Below, piece after piece: positions 8,869-16,902 of a stretch of DNA of 35,180 nt. The stretch covers positions 5,934-41,113 of the forward strand of contig PAZL01000038.1 in assembly GCA_002715485.1 (NCBI GenBank), in the 5' to 3' direction. A program made the translations under genes and the position numbers. The stretch's first letter is position 1. Each line of letters opens with the position of its first letter. The notes under the pieces were generated by a model. That model worked only from the letters and a program-made list of their open reading frames with translations, had not been told where the DNA came from and ran no database searches. Source of the stretch: Aequorivita sp. GTDB lineage: Bacteria; Bacteroidota; Bacteroidia; Flavobacteriales; Flavobacteriaceae.

Positions 8869-9495
8869 ATGCGAATTTTTACTCTTGCCCTATTATTACT
8901 TTCCGTTTCTTTACTTACAAGCTGTGCTTCCGGGTACAAAGCAATTCAGCCAAAAACTTTAAATTATCTTTCCAATAATGAGGACGGTGGTATTAAAATG
9001 GAATACAAATATGATCTTCTAAACAAAAAATACGAAAAGAAGGAAACAAAAAAGGGCGTAAAACTTGTGGCCATTAAAATTACCAATCAATCCGAAGCAG
9101 ACGTTATGTTTGGGAGAGACATAAAACTTACCTACGAAAATGGAACGGAAGTAATGGTTATGGAAAACGATAAGGTCTTTAAAACCCTGAAGCAAAGCCC
9201 AGCTTCTTATCTATTTTATTTATTGCTTTCACCAGTAAATTTTTATACCTCTAAAACGACCTCTAATGGTGGATATGCAGAAACTTCATCATCCTCATTT
9301 CCGATAGGGTTGATTTTAGGGCCGGGCCTTGCCGGCGGAAATATGCTAGCCGCAAGCTCTGCGAATTCTAATTTTAAATCAGACCTGATGGTTTACAACA
9401 TTAACGGAACGGTTATAAAAGCGGGAGAAACCAAATACGGTCTTATCGGAATAAGATCAACTTCGTTTGATGCTTTAAAAATAAAGCTTCAATAA
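8869..9495 (+). CDS. Conserved hypothetical lipoprotein
   Basis: A 208-residue predicted lipoprotein that I do not recognise. The N-terminus is a clear type II signal peptide with Cys19 (LLTSCASGYK). After it come a Lys/Glu-rich, beta-leaning region (about 30-110: KYDLLNKKYEKKETKKG, then KLVAIKITNQSEADVMFGRD) and two hydrophobic, Gly/Ser-rich stretches (about 120-135 and 144-170, including LILGPGLAGG). The phrase about native ionic or additive terms with TVIKAGETKYGLIGI near the C-terminus resembles small beta-sandwich lipoproteins, but I assign no function. It follows the Asp-box lipoprotein after 70 bases. Its stop lies two bases from the convergent symporter stop with no terminator between them. 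Confidence 0.8.
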   Translation: MRIFTLALLLLSVSLLTSCASGYKAIQPKTLNYLSNNEDGGIKMEYKYDLLNKKYEKKETKKGVKLVAIKITNQSEADVMFGRDIKLTYENGTEVMVMENDKVFKTLKQSPASYLFYLLLSPVNFYTSKTTSNGGYAETSSSSFPIGLILGPGLAGGNMLAASSANSNFKSDLMVYNINGTVIKAGETKYGLIGIRSTSFDALKIKLQ

Positions 9496-9497
9496 AG

Positions 9498-11195
9498 CTA
9501 TTCAACTGTAATTTCAGAATTTGTATCCTTCGGCAATAAAACCTGAAGTAACACTGCAATTCCCATAACCAAAGCACAGCCAACCAAGTTAAGCCATAAG
9601 TATGGCATTAAATCAATGTACCAGAAATAGATAATGATTACTTGAGTGATGAGCGCAGCGATAAAAACTGCTTTGCTACGCACGTATTTTATAAAAAATG
9701 CAAGTAGAAATATTCCCAGAACATTTCCGTAAAAAATAGAGCCGATAATATTTACAAGTTGGATAAGGTTATCGAATAAGTGTGCGGTACAGGCCACTAA
9801 AATGGCAATGATTCCCCATAAAAGCGTAAATCCTCGCGAAGCTGCCACATAGTGTCTTTCCCGTTTTCCGGGTACATTACGTTTGTAGAGATCTATGGTT
9901 GTCGTGCTGCCCAAGGCATTGAGTTCTGAGGCGGTGGAAGACATGGCCGCGCTTAAAATAACGGCAAGCAACAAACCAATCAAACCTCTGGGAAGGTTGT
10001 TGAGAATAAAGTGTATAAACACGTAATCCTTGTCGTTGGTTTCAGCGTTGGGATTTGCTTTTTTTATAACAGCCACAGATTGTTCCCGCAGCTGTTTTTC
10101 AGAATTGTTGAGATTTTTAATCTCTTGCGCCAATGTTTTTTTGGATGCATCGCTTTCGGCTTTTGAATAACTTATTTGGGTTGCAGCCAATTCTTTATCA
10201 ATGGCTTCTTTTTTTACTTCCAAAGCTTTGTATTCACCAGCATATTCAGATTTTTTTACATCCTTTACGGCAGCCGGGTTAAAATGTAATGGAGAACTAT
10301 TGAACTGATAAAAAACAAAAACCATAATACCCACGAGCAATATGAAAAATTGCATCGGCACTTTCAGCAGGCCATTCATAATTAAACCCATTTGGCTTTG
10401 TTTCACACTTCTGCCAGAAAGATAGCGCTGTACTTGGCTTTGGTCTGTTCCGAAGTAGGAGAGTGCCAAAAAGGATCCACCAATGATTCCACTCCAAAAA
10501 GTGTAACGGTTGTCAAAATCGAAAGAGAAATCAAGTATATCCATTTTACCATTTGCACCCGCAATTTCCAATGCTTTGGAAAACGAAATGTCAAGTGGCA
10601 AATAATTCAGAATTAAAAGAAAGGCAATCACCATTCCGAAGAAGATGACCGCCATTTGTTGTTTTTGGGTAACACTTACGGCTTTGGTGCCACCGCTCAC
10701 AGTATAGATAATCACAAGAACACCGATTATGATATTCAAATAAATCAGGTTCCAACCAAGTACTGCGGAAAGGATGATTGAAGGTGCAAAAATGGTAATG
10801 CCACAAGCCAAACCCCGCTGTATTAGGAATAAAATAGCGGTAAGTGTTCGTGTTTTTTTGTCGAAGCGACTTTCCAGATATTCGTAAGCCGTATAAACAT
10901 TGAGTTTATGATAGATTGGTATAAAGACCAAACAGATAATTACCATCGCAATCGGCAATCCAAAATAGAACTGTACAAAGCCCATTCCATCGTGAAACGC
11001 CTGCCCTGGAGTAGAGAGGAAGGTAATGGCGCTGGCCTGCGTAGCCATAACACTTAGCCCAATGGTCCACCAATGCGCCGTGCTTCCACCTTTTAGATAA
11101 TCGCCCACATCTTTTTGTTGACGCGATTTCCAGGTGCCGTAAAGCACGATAAAAAGAAGGGTTCCGATTAAAACAATCCAATCAATCTGTTGCAT
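9498..11195 (-). CDS. Sodium:solute symporter (SSS family) with coiled-coil insertion
   Basis: A 565-residue inner-membrane transporter of the SSS family (LeuT fold), which couples Na+ flow to import of a small solute. About a dozen or more hydrophobic segments are visible. Family-like features are LSVMATQASAITFLSTPG near residue 50, the GGTKAVSVTQKQQ stretch near 167 and YFGTDQSQVQRYLSG near 248. Between membrane segments, about residues 308-390 form a hydrophilic Lys/Glu-rich segment with heptad-like character (predicted coiled coil), an insertion absent from compact family members. The substrate cannot be read from sequence. It is preceded by a 36-aa membrane ORF (one-base gap) and the PIG-L deacetylase gene, so the substrate could be a deacetylated amino sugar or related compound (inference). 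Confidence 0.9.
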   Translation of the reverse strand: MQQIDWIVLIGTLLFIVLYGTWKSRQQKDVGDYLKGGSTAHWWTIGLSVMATQASAITFLSTPGQAFHDGMGFVQFYFGLPIAMVIICLVFIPIYHKLNVYTAYEYLESRFDKKTRTLTAILFLIQRGLACGITIFAPSIILSAVLGWNLIYLNIIIGVLVIIYTVSGGTKAVSVTQKQQMAVIFFGMVIAFLLILNYLPLDISFSKALEIAGANGKMDILDFSFDFDNRYTFWSGIIGGSFLALSYFGTDQSQVQRYLSGRSVKQSQMGLIMNGLLKVPMQFFILLVGIMVFVFYQFNSSPLHFNPAAVKDVKKSEYAGEYKALEVKKEAIDKELAATQISYSKAESDASKKTLAQEIKNLNNSEKQLREQSVAVIKKANPNAETNDKDYVFIHFILNNLPRGLIGLLLAVILSAAMSSTASELNALGSTTTIDLYKRNVPGKRERHYVAASRGFTLLWGIIAILVACTAHLFDNLIQLVNIIGSIFYGNVLGIFLLAFFIKYVRSKAVFIAALITQVIIIYFWYIDLMPYLWLNLVGCALVMGIAVLLQVLLPKDTNSEITVE

Positions 11196-11306
11196 TTAGG
11201 CGAAATTTTGCATTAATAAATAAAACAGATAGATATACACAGCATTCAGCAGAAGTACAACTGTGTACTTCCATTTCCAAACAAATTTTTGTTTTTCTTC
11301 GGTCAC
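11196..11306 (-). CDS. Small single-span membrane protein, GTG start
   Basis: A 36-codon ORF starting at GTG (11306) and ending at TAA (11196-11198), one base before the symporter ATG and 12 bases after the deacetylase stop. The product begins V/M-TEEKQKFVWKWKY, a charged and aromatic N-terminus, followed by one hydrophobic span (TVVLLLNAVYIYLFYLLM) and a short tail. Basic residues before the span predict the N-terminus inside. The exact fit between its two neighbours leaves almost no untranslated DNA and argues for real translation, possibly coupled. It is probably a symporter accessory subunit or stabiliser (inference). It is too short and has the wrong start codon for ordinary gene callers. 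Confidence 0.68.
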   Translation of the reverse strand: MTEEKQKFVWKWKYTVVLLLNAVYIYLFYLLMQNFA

Positions 11307-11318
11307 GTTTTTTTAAAA

Positions 11319-13811
11319 TTATTTTCCGATTGAAAGCATATTGGCAAACAATCTATAAGCTCCGGGAACGCCAGCGGGAAGTTCACGGAAAAAGCTCAAT
11401 CCCGTATAAATATAATATCCTTTTCCGTATTTGGCTACAAGGAGTGAGCCTTTTGTTTGGCTTTCACCTTTATCATTCATACCTAAAATTGGAGTAAACT
11501 CTTTGGACCATTCGTCAGGAAAATACAAGCCGCGTTCCTGTACCCAACCTTCAAAATCGTTTTGTGTGATTTTGTTGGGTGTATTCAAAATTGGATTTTC
11601 GGGCGCCAATATTTTTACTTCTGAAAACTCATCGGTAACCCGATCGCGCGATAATTTTAATTCATAAGGCGCAAGATTTTCGGTAACCAAACCTCGACTG
11701 GTGTTATACTGAACGATTATAGTTCCGCCGTTTTCAACGTATTTATTGAGGGCAGTTTGTGCAAAAGCAAGTTCGGGGACGGTGTTGTAGGCACGAATTC
11801 CAATTACAATAGCATCAAAGGTTTGAAGATTTTCTGTTGAAATATTTGAAGGGTCAATCGTAGTTACGGAATAACCAATCTGCTTCAGGCTTTCGGGAAT
11901 GGCATCGCCTGCGCCGTTTATATAACCAATATTTTGCCCTTTTTTCTGAATTGTAATTTTTGCAACTTTTGCTTCGGAAGGAAGTAATACGCTCTGATAT
12001 GGAATATGGTCGTAATCGATTGTAACGAGTTCTTTATCAAAAGTTTTCCCTTCTGAACTTACAATTGGTTTTAAAAAACCTTCGCTTTGTCCTTTAGGAG
12101 GCGTTACCTTAAAATTGAGGGTTTTCGTTTCACCATTGCGTTCCAGTTGAAAAGCCTGCTGTGCTGGCGTTACTTTCCAGCCTTCGGGATGCTCCAAACT
12201 TACATTTCCAGAAATATTATCCTTTCCAGCGCGTACAATAACTGAAACACTTTCAGCCTCATCACTAGCAAAAATCAAGACTTTCTCGGGGATGGAAGCA
12301 GTGACTTCAGGCAACACCTCCAACGGACGGTACACTTCGCCTTTTACGGGGTCGTTGAATTTGTAAATTATATTTTTCGTGAATGGAATTGTACTATTTC
12401 CGAATTGTAATTCAAAAGTAATTTCTTCCAATGCAGGCGTTTCGGGCAGTCCAATCAGGGCTTCGGGTGCAGCGTACATTCCAACGCTCCCTTTTTCATT
12501 CAGCCAATAAGGCGAAGAGTAGGGCGGAGTATTATTTTCGGCTGAAACAGTTATTTCAATGTTTTTCTTTTCATTAAAAGGAAGTGTTTCCGACGTGCTC
12601 CAAAGCTCTTTTCCTTCAGAATTTTTCAATGATTTTAAAACCACTTCTGCATTTCCACGGTTCACGGCTTCAACAGTTACCTTAAAATTTTCGTTTGGAT
12701 TAATTGAATTTGCTTCTGAAACAGCTTCAATAAAGATGCCGCCGCAATCCAAAATGAGTTGTTTTAATTGTTCAAGCTTTATATTTCGCCAATGAGTATC
12801 TTTCAGGTTTGAAACCAAAGGATATGCTTTCAATAGCTGCGGCAGCATTTCGGAAGGATTTTTAAAATTGAAGCTATCCTCCAAAGGATTCAAAATCTTT
12901 CCAATTTCATTTCCGCCTTCAAGCCTCGACCACTTTGTATTTATGCCTTCAAAAAGGTTGTTGTCAGAAGGTTTATTACCTTTTAGGATTTCCAAATATT
13001 CTGTTTCGGTGCCACGGGATCCTGTGCTTCCAAAGCCCTGTGATTTGTGCATACTCCTGCTCAAAGAAGCTATTTCGCCATTAGAAAGGCCGAGAGCTGG
13101 GAAATAGTTGCCAGTTTCGACCGTAACAAGATTTTTTTTGTCTGCCTTTTCAAATTTTTCCTGGCTTCCGTAAAACCACCACGAAGTATTAAAGAACAAA
13201 CGTTGCGGTTTCCAAACCCCATATTCATTAGCTGATTTTGGAAACTTGGAGGCATCGTCGACCATATCAAAAGCTTGCACACTTAACATTGCCGAAGCTG
13301 TGTGATGGCCGTGCGTAGTGCCCGGACTGCGATGGTCAAAACGGTTTACAATAATATCTGGTTTGAATTTGCGGATGGTCATAACAACATCGCGCAGCAC
13401 CTCATTTTTGGTCCAAAACTCAAAAGTTTCATCCGGATTTTTACTGTATCCAAAATCATTGGCACGTGTAAAAAATTGTTGTCCGCCATCGGTTTTCCGG
13501 GCTGCCAAAAGTTCCTGTGTGCGAATTACGCCCAAAAGTTCGCGGAGTTCAGGACCCACTAGGTTTTGCCCTCCATCGCCTCGTGTAATGGAAAGATAGG
13601 CTGTATTTGCGTGCACATCGTTTACCAAGTAGGAGATGAGCCTTGTGTTTTCATCATCGGGATGTGCAGCAATATAAAGTGCCGAACCAACAAAATTCAA
13701 CTTTTGTAGCTCATGAAATATTTCGGAAGCGGTAGGTTTTTTGGGAGTTTGCGCGACGGCAACTATTGAAAAAAATAAAAATAGAAGTCGGAAAAAAAAT
13801 GGTTTGTGCAT
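11319..13811 (-). CDS. PIG-L family (LmbE-like) deacetylase, secreted, multidomain
   Basis: An 830-residue protein started at 13811 to give a signal peptide (MHKPFFFRLLFLFFSIVAVA, then QT). The zinc-dependent deacetylase domain occupies about 30-330: the metal-binding AHPDDE motif is at 49-54 and the HGHH motif at 167-170, as in PIG-L/LmbE enzymes that remove N-acetyl groups from GlcNAc conjugates. Long additional regions follow: Ig-like or NEW3-like beta domains (about 370-600) and a C-terminal alpha/beta domain (about 620-830, from KITIQKKGQNIGYINGAGD through DAIVIGIRAYNT) resembling class I glutamine amidotransferase or ThuA-like folds. Its length greatly exceeds a minimal PIG-L enzyme. 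The signal peptide puts it in the periplasm or outside. Substrate unknown. It heads a likely operon with the small ORF and the symporter, and a -7 element lies 34 bases upstream. Confidence 0.9.
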   Translation of the reverse strand: MHKPFFFRLLFLFFSIVAVAQTPKKPTASEIFHELQKLNFVGSALYIAAHPDDENTRLISYLVNDVHANTAYLSITRGDGGQNLVGPELRELLGVIRTQELLAARKTDGGQQFFTRANDFGYSKNPDETFEFWTKNEVLRDVVMTIRKFKPDIIVNRFDHRSPGTTHGHHTASAMLSVQAFDMVDDASKFPKSANEYGVWKPQRLFFNTSWWFYGSQEKFEKADKKNLVTVETGNYFPALGLSNGEIASLSRSMHKSQGFGSTGSRGTETEYLEILKGNKPSDNNLFEGINTKWSRLEGGNEIGKILNPLEDSFNFKNPSEMLPQLLKAYPLVSNLKDTHWRNIKLEQLKQLILDCGGIFIEAVSEANSINPNENFKVTVEAVNRGNAEVVLKSLKNSEGKELWSTSETLPFNEKKNIEITVSAENNTPPYSSPYWLNEKGSVGMYAAPEALIGLPETPALEEITFELQFGNSTIPFTKNIIYKFNDPVKGEVYRPLEVLPEVTASIPEKVLIFASDEAESVSVIVRAGKDNISGNVSLEHPEGWKVTPAQQAFQLERNGETKTLNFKVTPPKGQSEGFLKPIVSSEGKTFDKELVTIDYDHIPYQSVLLPSEAKVAKITIQKKGQNIGYINGAGDAIPESLKQIGYSVTTIDPSNISTENLQTFDAIVIGIRAYNTVPELAFAQTALNKYVENGGTIIVQYNTSRGLVTENLAPYELKLSRDRVTDEFSEVKILAPENPILNTPNKITQNDFEGWVQERGLYFPDEWSKEFTPILGMNDKGESQTKGSLLVAKYGKGYYIYTGLSFFRELPAGVPGAYRLFANMLSIGK

Positions 13812-13844
13812 AAATATTAAGTGCTGATTTATTTGAAAACCTTT

Positions 13845-13852
13845 CAAAGATA
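13845..13852 (-). promoter_or_regulatory. Putative -7 promoter element for the PIG-L operon
   Basis: On the minus strand this reads TATCTTTG, a full match to TAnnTTTG, 34 bases before the deacetylase ATG. It sits in the 55-base gap after the MscS gene and suggests that deacetylase, small ORF and symporter form their own unit. No clear -33 element. Confidence 0.45.
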
Positions 13853-13866
13853 CTTATTTGTGAAAA

Positions 13867-14436
13867 TTATTCGTGGGGAAGCCCTTCCTTATTTTTGTCG
13901 ATTTCGTGCTGCTGTTCGTGAAATGCTTCGGCCTTTACTATGCTCACGCCTTTTTGGAGCATCATACTATTAGGGTAGGTAACAATTTCATTATCTTTTG
14001 TGTGCAGAATGATATGAAAGGTTTTTATATCCTCAATAATACCTTCACAGGGCATTTCCTTATCGTGTATTTTTATGTAATCGCCTATTTTATAAGGAAA
14101 TGTAAAAAACATAATCACACCGCTCGTTATGTTACTGAGGATTGACCATTGCGCAAAAAAGGCAATCCCAATAACTGCAAAAACTGACGACATTACCAGT
14201 CCCAAATTTCTAAAATCCACTCCCCAAATAAGGATGAGGCCCAAAACCATTAAAAAGAAAACCGCAAAATCAACGTGTTTCATAATTAAGCCCGTACGGT
14301 GCTCCAGTCTTTCTATTTTTTTGGCAAAGTTGCGAACCGTTCTTTTAAGCATTATTCTAATAAAGAGCAAAGCTAAAATCAGTACAACAGATTCAATGAG
14401 CTGTAGGGAATGTTCTTTTATATCAAATATTATCAT
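13867..14436 (-). CDS. Small MscS-family mechanosensitive channel
   Basis: A 189-residue inner-membrane channel subunit. Three hydrophobic spans are visible (about 13-32, 54-72, 78-112); the last carries the pore-type helix and beta-domain entry expected of MscS (AQWSILSNITSGVIMFFTFPYKIGD). The following small beta domain (about 113-165) contains GIIEDIKTFHIILHTKDNE and the TYPNS motif close to the MscS signature. It is short: the C-terminal alpha/beta vestibule domain of E. coli MscS is largely missing. Such channels open under membrane tension to release solutes on osmotic downshock. The start is two bases after the hydrolase stop, indicating co-transcription with the upstream minus-strand genes. 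Confidence 0.9.
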   Translation of the reverse strand: MIIFDIKEHSLQLIESVVLILALLFIRIMLKRTVRNFAKKIERLEHRTGLIMKHVDFAVFFLMVLGLILIWGVDFRNLGLVMSSVFAVIGIAFFAQWSILSNITSGVIMFFTFPYKIGDYIKIHDKEMPCEGIIEDIKTFHIILHTKDNEIVTYPNSMMLQKGVSIVKAEAFHEQQHEIDKNKEGLPHE

Positions 14437-14438
14437 TT

Positions 14439-15335
14439 TTAATTGTTTTTTTGTGTTGTGTTTGGAAGTGTTTCTGAATTCTTGACAAAACGATTAAACC
14501 AATTGATTACATCTTCATCTACTTCATCCCTGAATTGGGAAATGGCATGATCTGCTCCTTCAAAAATCTTTAAGCGATAGGGAATATTATGATTTTGAAA
14601 TTCAGCAGCCAAATTTAATGCCTGTGAAGCTTTCACGCGCCAATCAGCACCTCCGTGAAGTATCAGAACAGGAACATTTGTAGGAAATTTTTCAACCCAA
14701 AATACTGCAGAGCGTTTTCTTAATTCAGCATCCTTATTTGCTTCATAATTTGGGATAAGTTCTGAAAATACATTTCTCTCCATTTCTTCCCTTTCAAGCC
14801 TTGTCAAATCTGAAGGAGCGCCGCCAACTACAGCTGCTTTTAGCTTATTGGTTTTTGTCAAGGCAAGATAGGTCATCATACCTCCACGACTCCAGCCATA
14901 CATTCCAACTCTGCTGGTATCTGCATTTTCAATTTCTTCCAGCACATTAAAAAGATTAAGAACATCATTTATATCTTTTCCTCCAAATTCCTCTTTTCCA
15001 TCTCCGCCATCATTTCCGCGGTAATTACTGGCAATAACCACATAGCCATAACTTGCTAACTTTCCAAGTAATACGGCAGCTCTTTTATCATCCAGTTTTG
15101 AAAATTCTCTATTTCCACCACGATTAAAAATTATGCAAGGATACAGCCCTAATTGCTTAGGTTGTGCGATATAGCCTTTAACCTTTAATCCATCGCTCAA
15201 ATATTCAATTTTAAAAGTTTCAACACTTTGAACATAAGAGGGCTCCTCAATGGGTGAAATGTTCAAAAGCAACCTATTGTTTTGTGATGAACAGTTAGTG
15301 AAAATTAGTATAAAGACTACAAAAATGAATTTCAT
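14439..15335 (-). CDS. Alpha/beta hydrolase, S9/dienelactone-hydrolase-like, predicted lipoprotein
   Basis: A 298-residue serine hydrolase of the prolyl-oligopeptidase/dienelactone hydrolase superfamily. The nucleophile elbow is GWSRGG (Ser149), with Asp231 (GGADWRV) and His263 (GADHAIS) in the expected order for the catalytic triad; RGGNRE at about 72-77 fits an oxyanion-hole region. The N-terminus is a probable lipoprotein signal (IFTNCSSQ, Cys15), so the enzyme likely acts at the periplasmic side of a membrane on small esters or peptides. The substrate is unknown. It lies 7 bases after the preceding lipoprotein gene and 2 bases before the MscS gene, inside the same transcription unit. Confidence 0.88.
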   Translation of the reverse strand: MKFIFVVFILIFTNCSSQNNRLLLNISPIEEPSYVQSVETFKIEYLSDGLKVKGYIAQPKQLGLYPCIIFNRGGNREFSKLDDKRAAVLLGKLASYGYVVIASNYRGNDGGDGKEEFGGKDINDVLNLFNVLEEIENADTSRVGMYGWSRGGMMTYLALTKTNKLKAAVVGGAPSDLTRLEREEMERNVFSELIPNYEANKDAELRKRSAVFWVEKFPTNVPVLILHGGADWRVKASQALNLAAEFQNHNIPYRLKIFEGADHAISQFRDEVDEDVINWFNRFVKNSETLPNTTQKNN

Positions 15336-15342
15336 GGAAGCA

Positions 15343-16278
15343 TTATTTCAGGTGCAGTGAATCTCTCAAGTTTAAGTGTGCATTGGCGTTTTTTGTCCAA
15401 TAATCACTTTTTATTCTTTTCAGTTTTGTAGCAGTTGTTTTTAAACGCAAGGTATCGTTTTGGTCTGCGGCGTTTACCTCTTCCCATTTTTCAATTTCAT
15501 ACGGAAAAGTACTGTTAAAAAAAAGCATTATTTGCCGCTGTAAATCAGGATAGTTTAAAGTATAAATAGTTATGGAATCGCCCTGTTTTAAACTGGCGAA
15601 AGCATTGTGTTCTTTTATTTCTTTGTGCCGAAGCCGTAGATATTCAAAAGAAGGGATGATCATCACATCGCCAGTGGGCAGTTCTTCGGGGTTGATCCTT
15701 ATAAGGTTCCAAAGTTCATTTTCTAAATAGGTTTTTGGCAAAGAAAGTTTTTGGTCAGCCTCGCCTTGAAAATAGGAATGCGATTCAATTTCAAAGTCCT
15801 CACGGTTGTTAAGCTGCATATACACCTGGCCGCACCATTCCTGCACGCTGTTTGTAATTTTCAGCGGATGTTCCTTTTCAGTAATTGGACTGAAGGTGCT
15901 TGTCATTATGGAATAGGGATAAATGCCGGTATTGAAATTCTTCATTTGGTTCAATTTCATAACAGAAACATTTTCTTCTGAGGCATTATTCGCCTTTACC
16001 TGTGCATCCGGCAAAAAATCCTCTGTCACAAAAATGTTCACGGCTGTGCCTTCGCGAATCTCGCCATAGCGCTCTTGCATTAGGCTATACGAGGTTATTT
16101 CAGCAGTGCCATTGTACCAATATTCTTTAAATTCCTTTGAATTGTTGCGCGGGGTTGCGGTTTTGGAAGTTTCTTTTTTAGTTGAAACTTTTTGTGAATT
16201 ACTATTTTCTTCGGAAGAATTGCAGCCGCTTAGCACGGTTAAAAAAACAAAAAGGGGAAAGAATTTGAAAAAGTTCAT
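15343..16278 (-). CDS. Conserved hypothetical lipoprotein next to maf
   Basis: A 311-residue predicted lipoprotein started at 16278, giving a type II signal peptide with Cys19 (FLTVLSGCNSSEE). The frame is open further upstream to 16326 but would overlap maf and lose the signal peptide. A Ser/Thr/Lys-rich linker (about 20-50) leads to a globular part with KEYWYNGTAEITSYSL, a repeated EITSY/TSTFSP-type beta content and many acidic loops. No catalytic motif or known domain is apparent to me. The gene sits between maf and the hydrolase on one strand with short gaps, so it is probably co-transcribed with them. I assign no function; names transferred from the adjacent maf gene would be wrong. Confidence 0.82.
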   Translation of the reverse strand: MNFFKFFPLFVFLTVLSGCNSSEENSNSQKVSTKKETSKTATPRNNSKEFKEYWYNGTAEITSYSLMQERYGEIREGTAVNIFVTEDFLPDAQVKANNASEENVSVMKLNQMKNFNTGIYPYSIMTSTFSPITEKEHPLKITNSVQEWCGQVYMQLNNREDFEIESHSYFQGEADQKLSLPKTYLENELWNLIRINPEELPTGDVMIIPSFEYLRLRHKEIKEHNAFASLKQGDSITIYTLNYPDLQRQIMLFFNSTFPYEIEKWEEVNAADQNDTLRLKTTATKLKRIKSDYWTKNANAHLNLRDSLHLK

Positions 16279-16312
16279 TTTTTGATGGATTTTACTCAAA
16301 AATACCACAAAT

Positions 16313-16900
16313 TCAACGGTTGGCAATCTCGGTTAACGTTTTATAAACAAGTCGTGTGGGCAAACCCATCACATTAAAATAGCAACCTTCAATTTTTTCG
16401 ATACCTATGTAGCCAATCCATTCCTGAATTCCGTAACTTCCAGCTTTATCAAATGGTTTGTAGTTTTTTATGTAGAAATCAATTTCTTCATCGGAAAGCT
16501 TCTTGAACCAAACTTTTGTGACATCGTTCACGGTAATCTGAAAACCTTTTGATGTAAAACATACCGAAGTAATGACCTCGTGCATTTCCCCGCTCAAATT
16601 TTGAAGCATATCTCTGGCTTCTGCAAAATCTTTTGGTTTTTCGAGGGCTTTTTCGTCTTTCCAAACAATCGTATCACTAGTAATTAAGACATCATTTTCA
16701 TTTAAATTAGTAAAAACCGATGCTTTAAGTTGAGAAAGATAATTTGTTATCTCTGAGCCTTTTAAATTTTTAGGATATACTTCTTTAACTTCTTTTACTT
16801 TGATTGTAAAATCCAAATTCAATTCCCTAAAAAAAGTCTGTCTTCTCGGTGAGCCCGATGCGAGAATGATGTTGTGGCCCTTTAATTTTTCTCGCAGCAT
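16313..16900 (-). CDS. maf: Maf family nucleoside triphosphate pyrophosphatase
   Basis: A 195-residue cytoplasmic enzyme, the usual length for Maf. The N-terminal substrate-binding signature is ILASGSPRRQ (SPRR at 17-20), followed by TSDTIVW (Ser75-Asp76-Thr77), EKPKD at about 87 and a late DKAGSYGIQEW, all in family order. Maf proteins hydrolyse non-canonical or methylated NTPs to NMP and pyrophosphate (house-cleaning), with YhdE-type members acting on dTTP/UTP; the GSYGIQ form is closer to that type. The start ATG is two bases after the stop of the prenyltransferase gene, so the two are likely translated from one message. Confidence 0.94.
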   Translation of the reverse strand: MLREKLKGHNIILASGSPRRQTFFRELNLDFTIKVKEVKEVYPKNLKGSEITNYLSQLKASVFTNLNENDVLITSDTIVWKDEKALEKPKDFAEARDMLQNLSGEMHEVITSVCFTSKGFQITVNDVTKVWFKKLSDEEIDFYIKNYKPFDKAGSYGIQEWIGYIGIEKIEGCYFNVMGLPTRLVYKTLTEIANR

Positions 16901-16902
16901 AT

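Noticed and set aside
13302-13599. Plus-strand frames opposite the PIG-L deacetylase
   Set aside because: Overlap with the catalytic HPDDE/HGHH region of a clear gene; no independent support.
16279-16326. Upstream extension of the lipoprotein gene overlapping maf
   Set aside because: The shorter start at 16278 gives a proper lipobox at Cys19, while the longer one buries the signal peptide.
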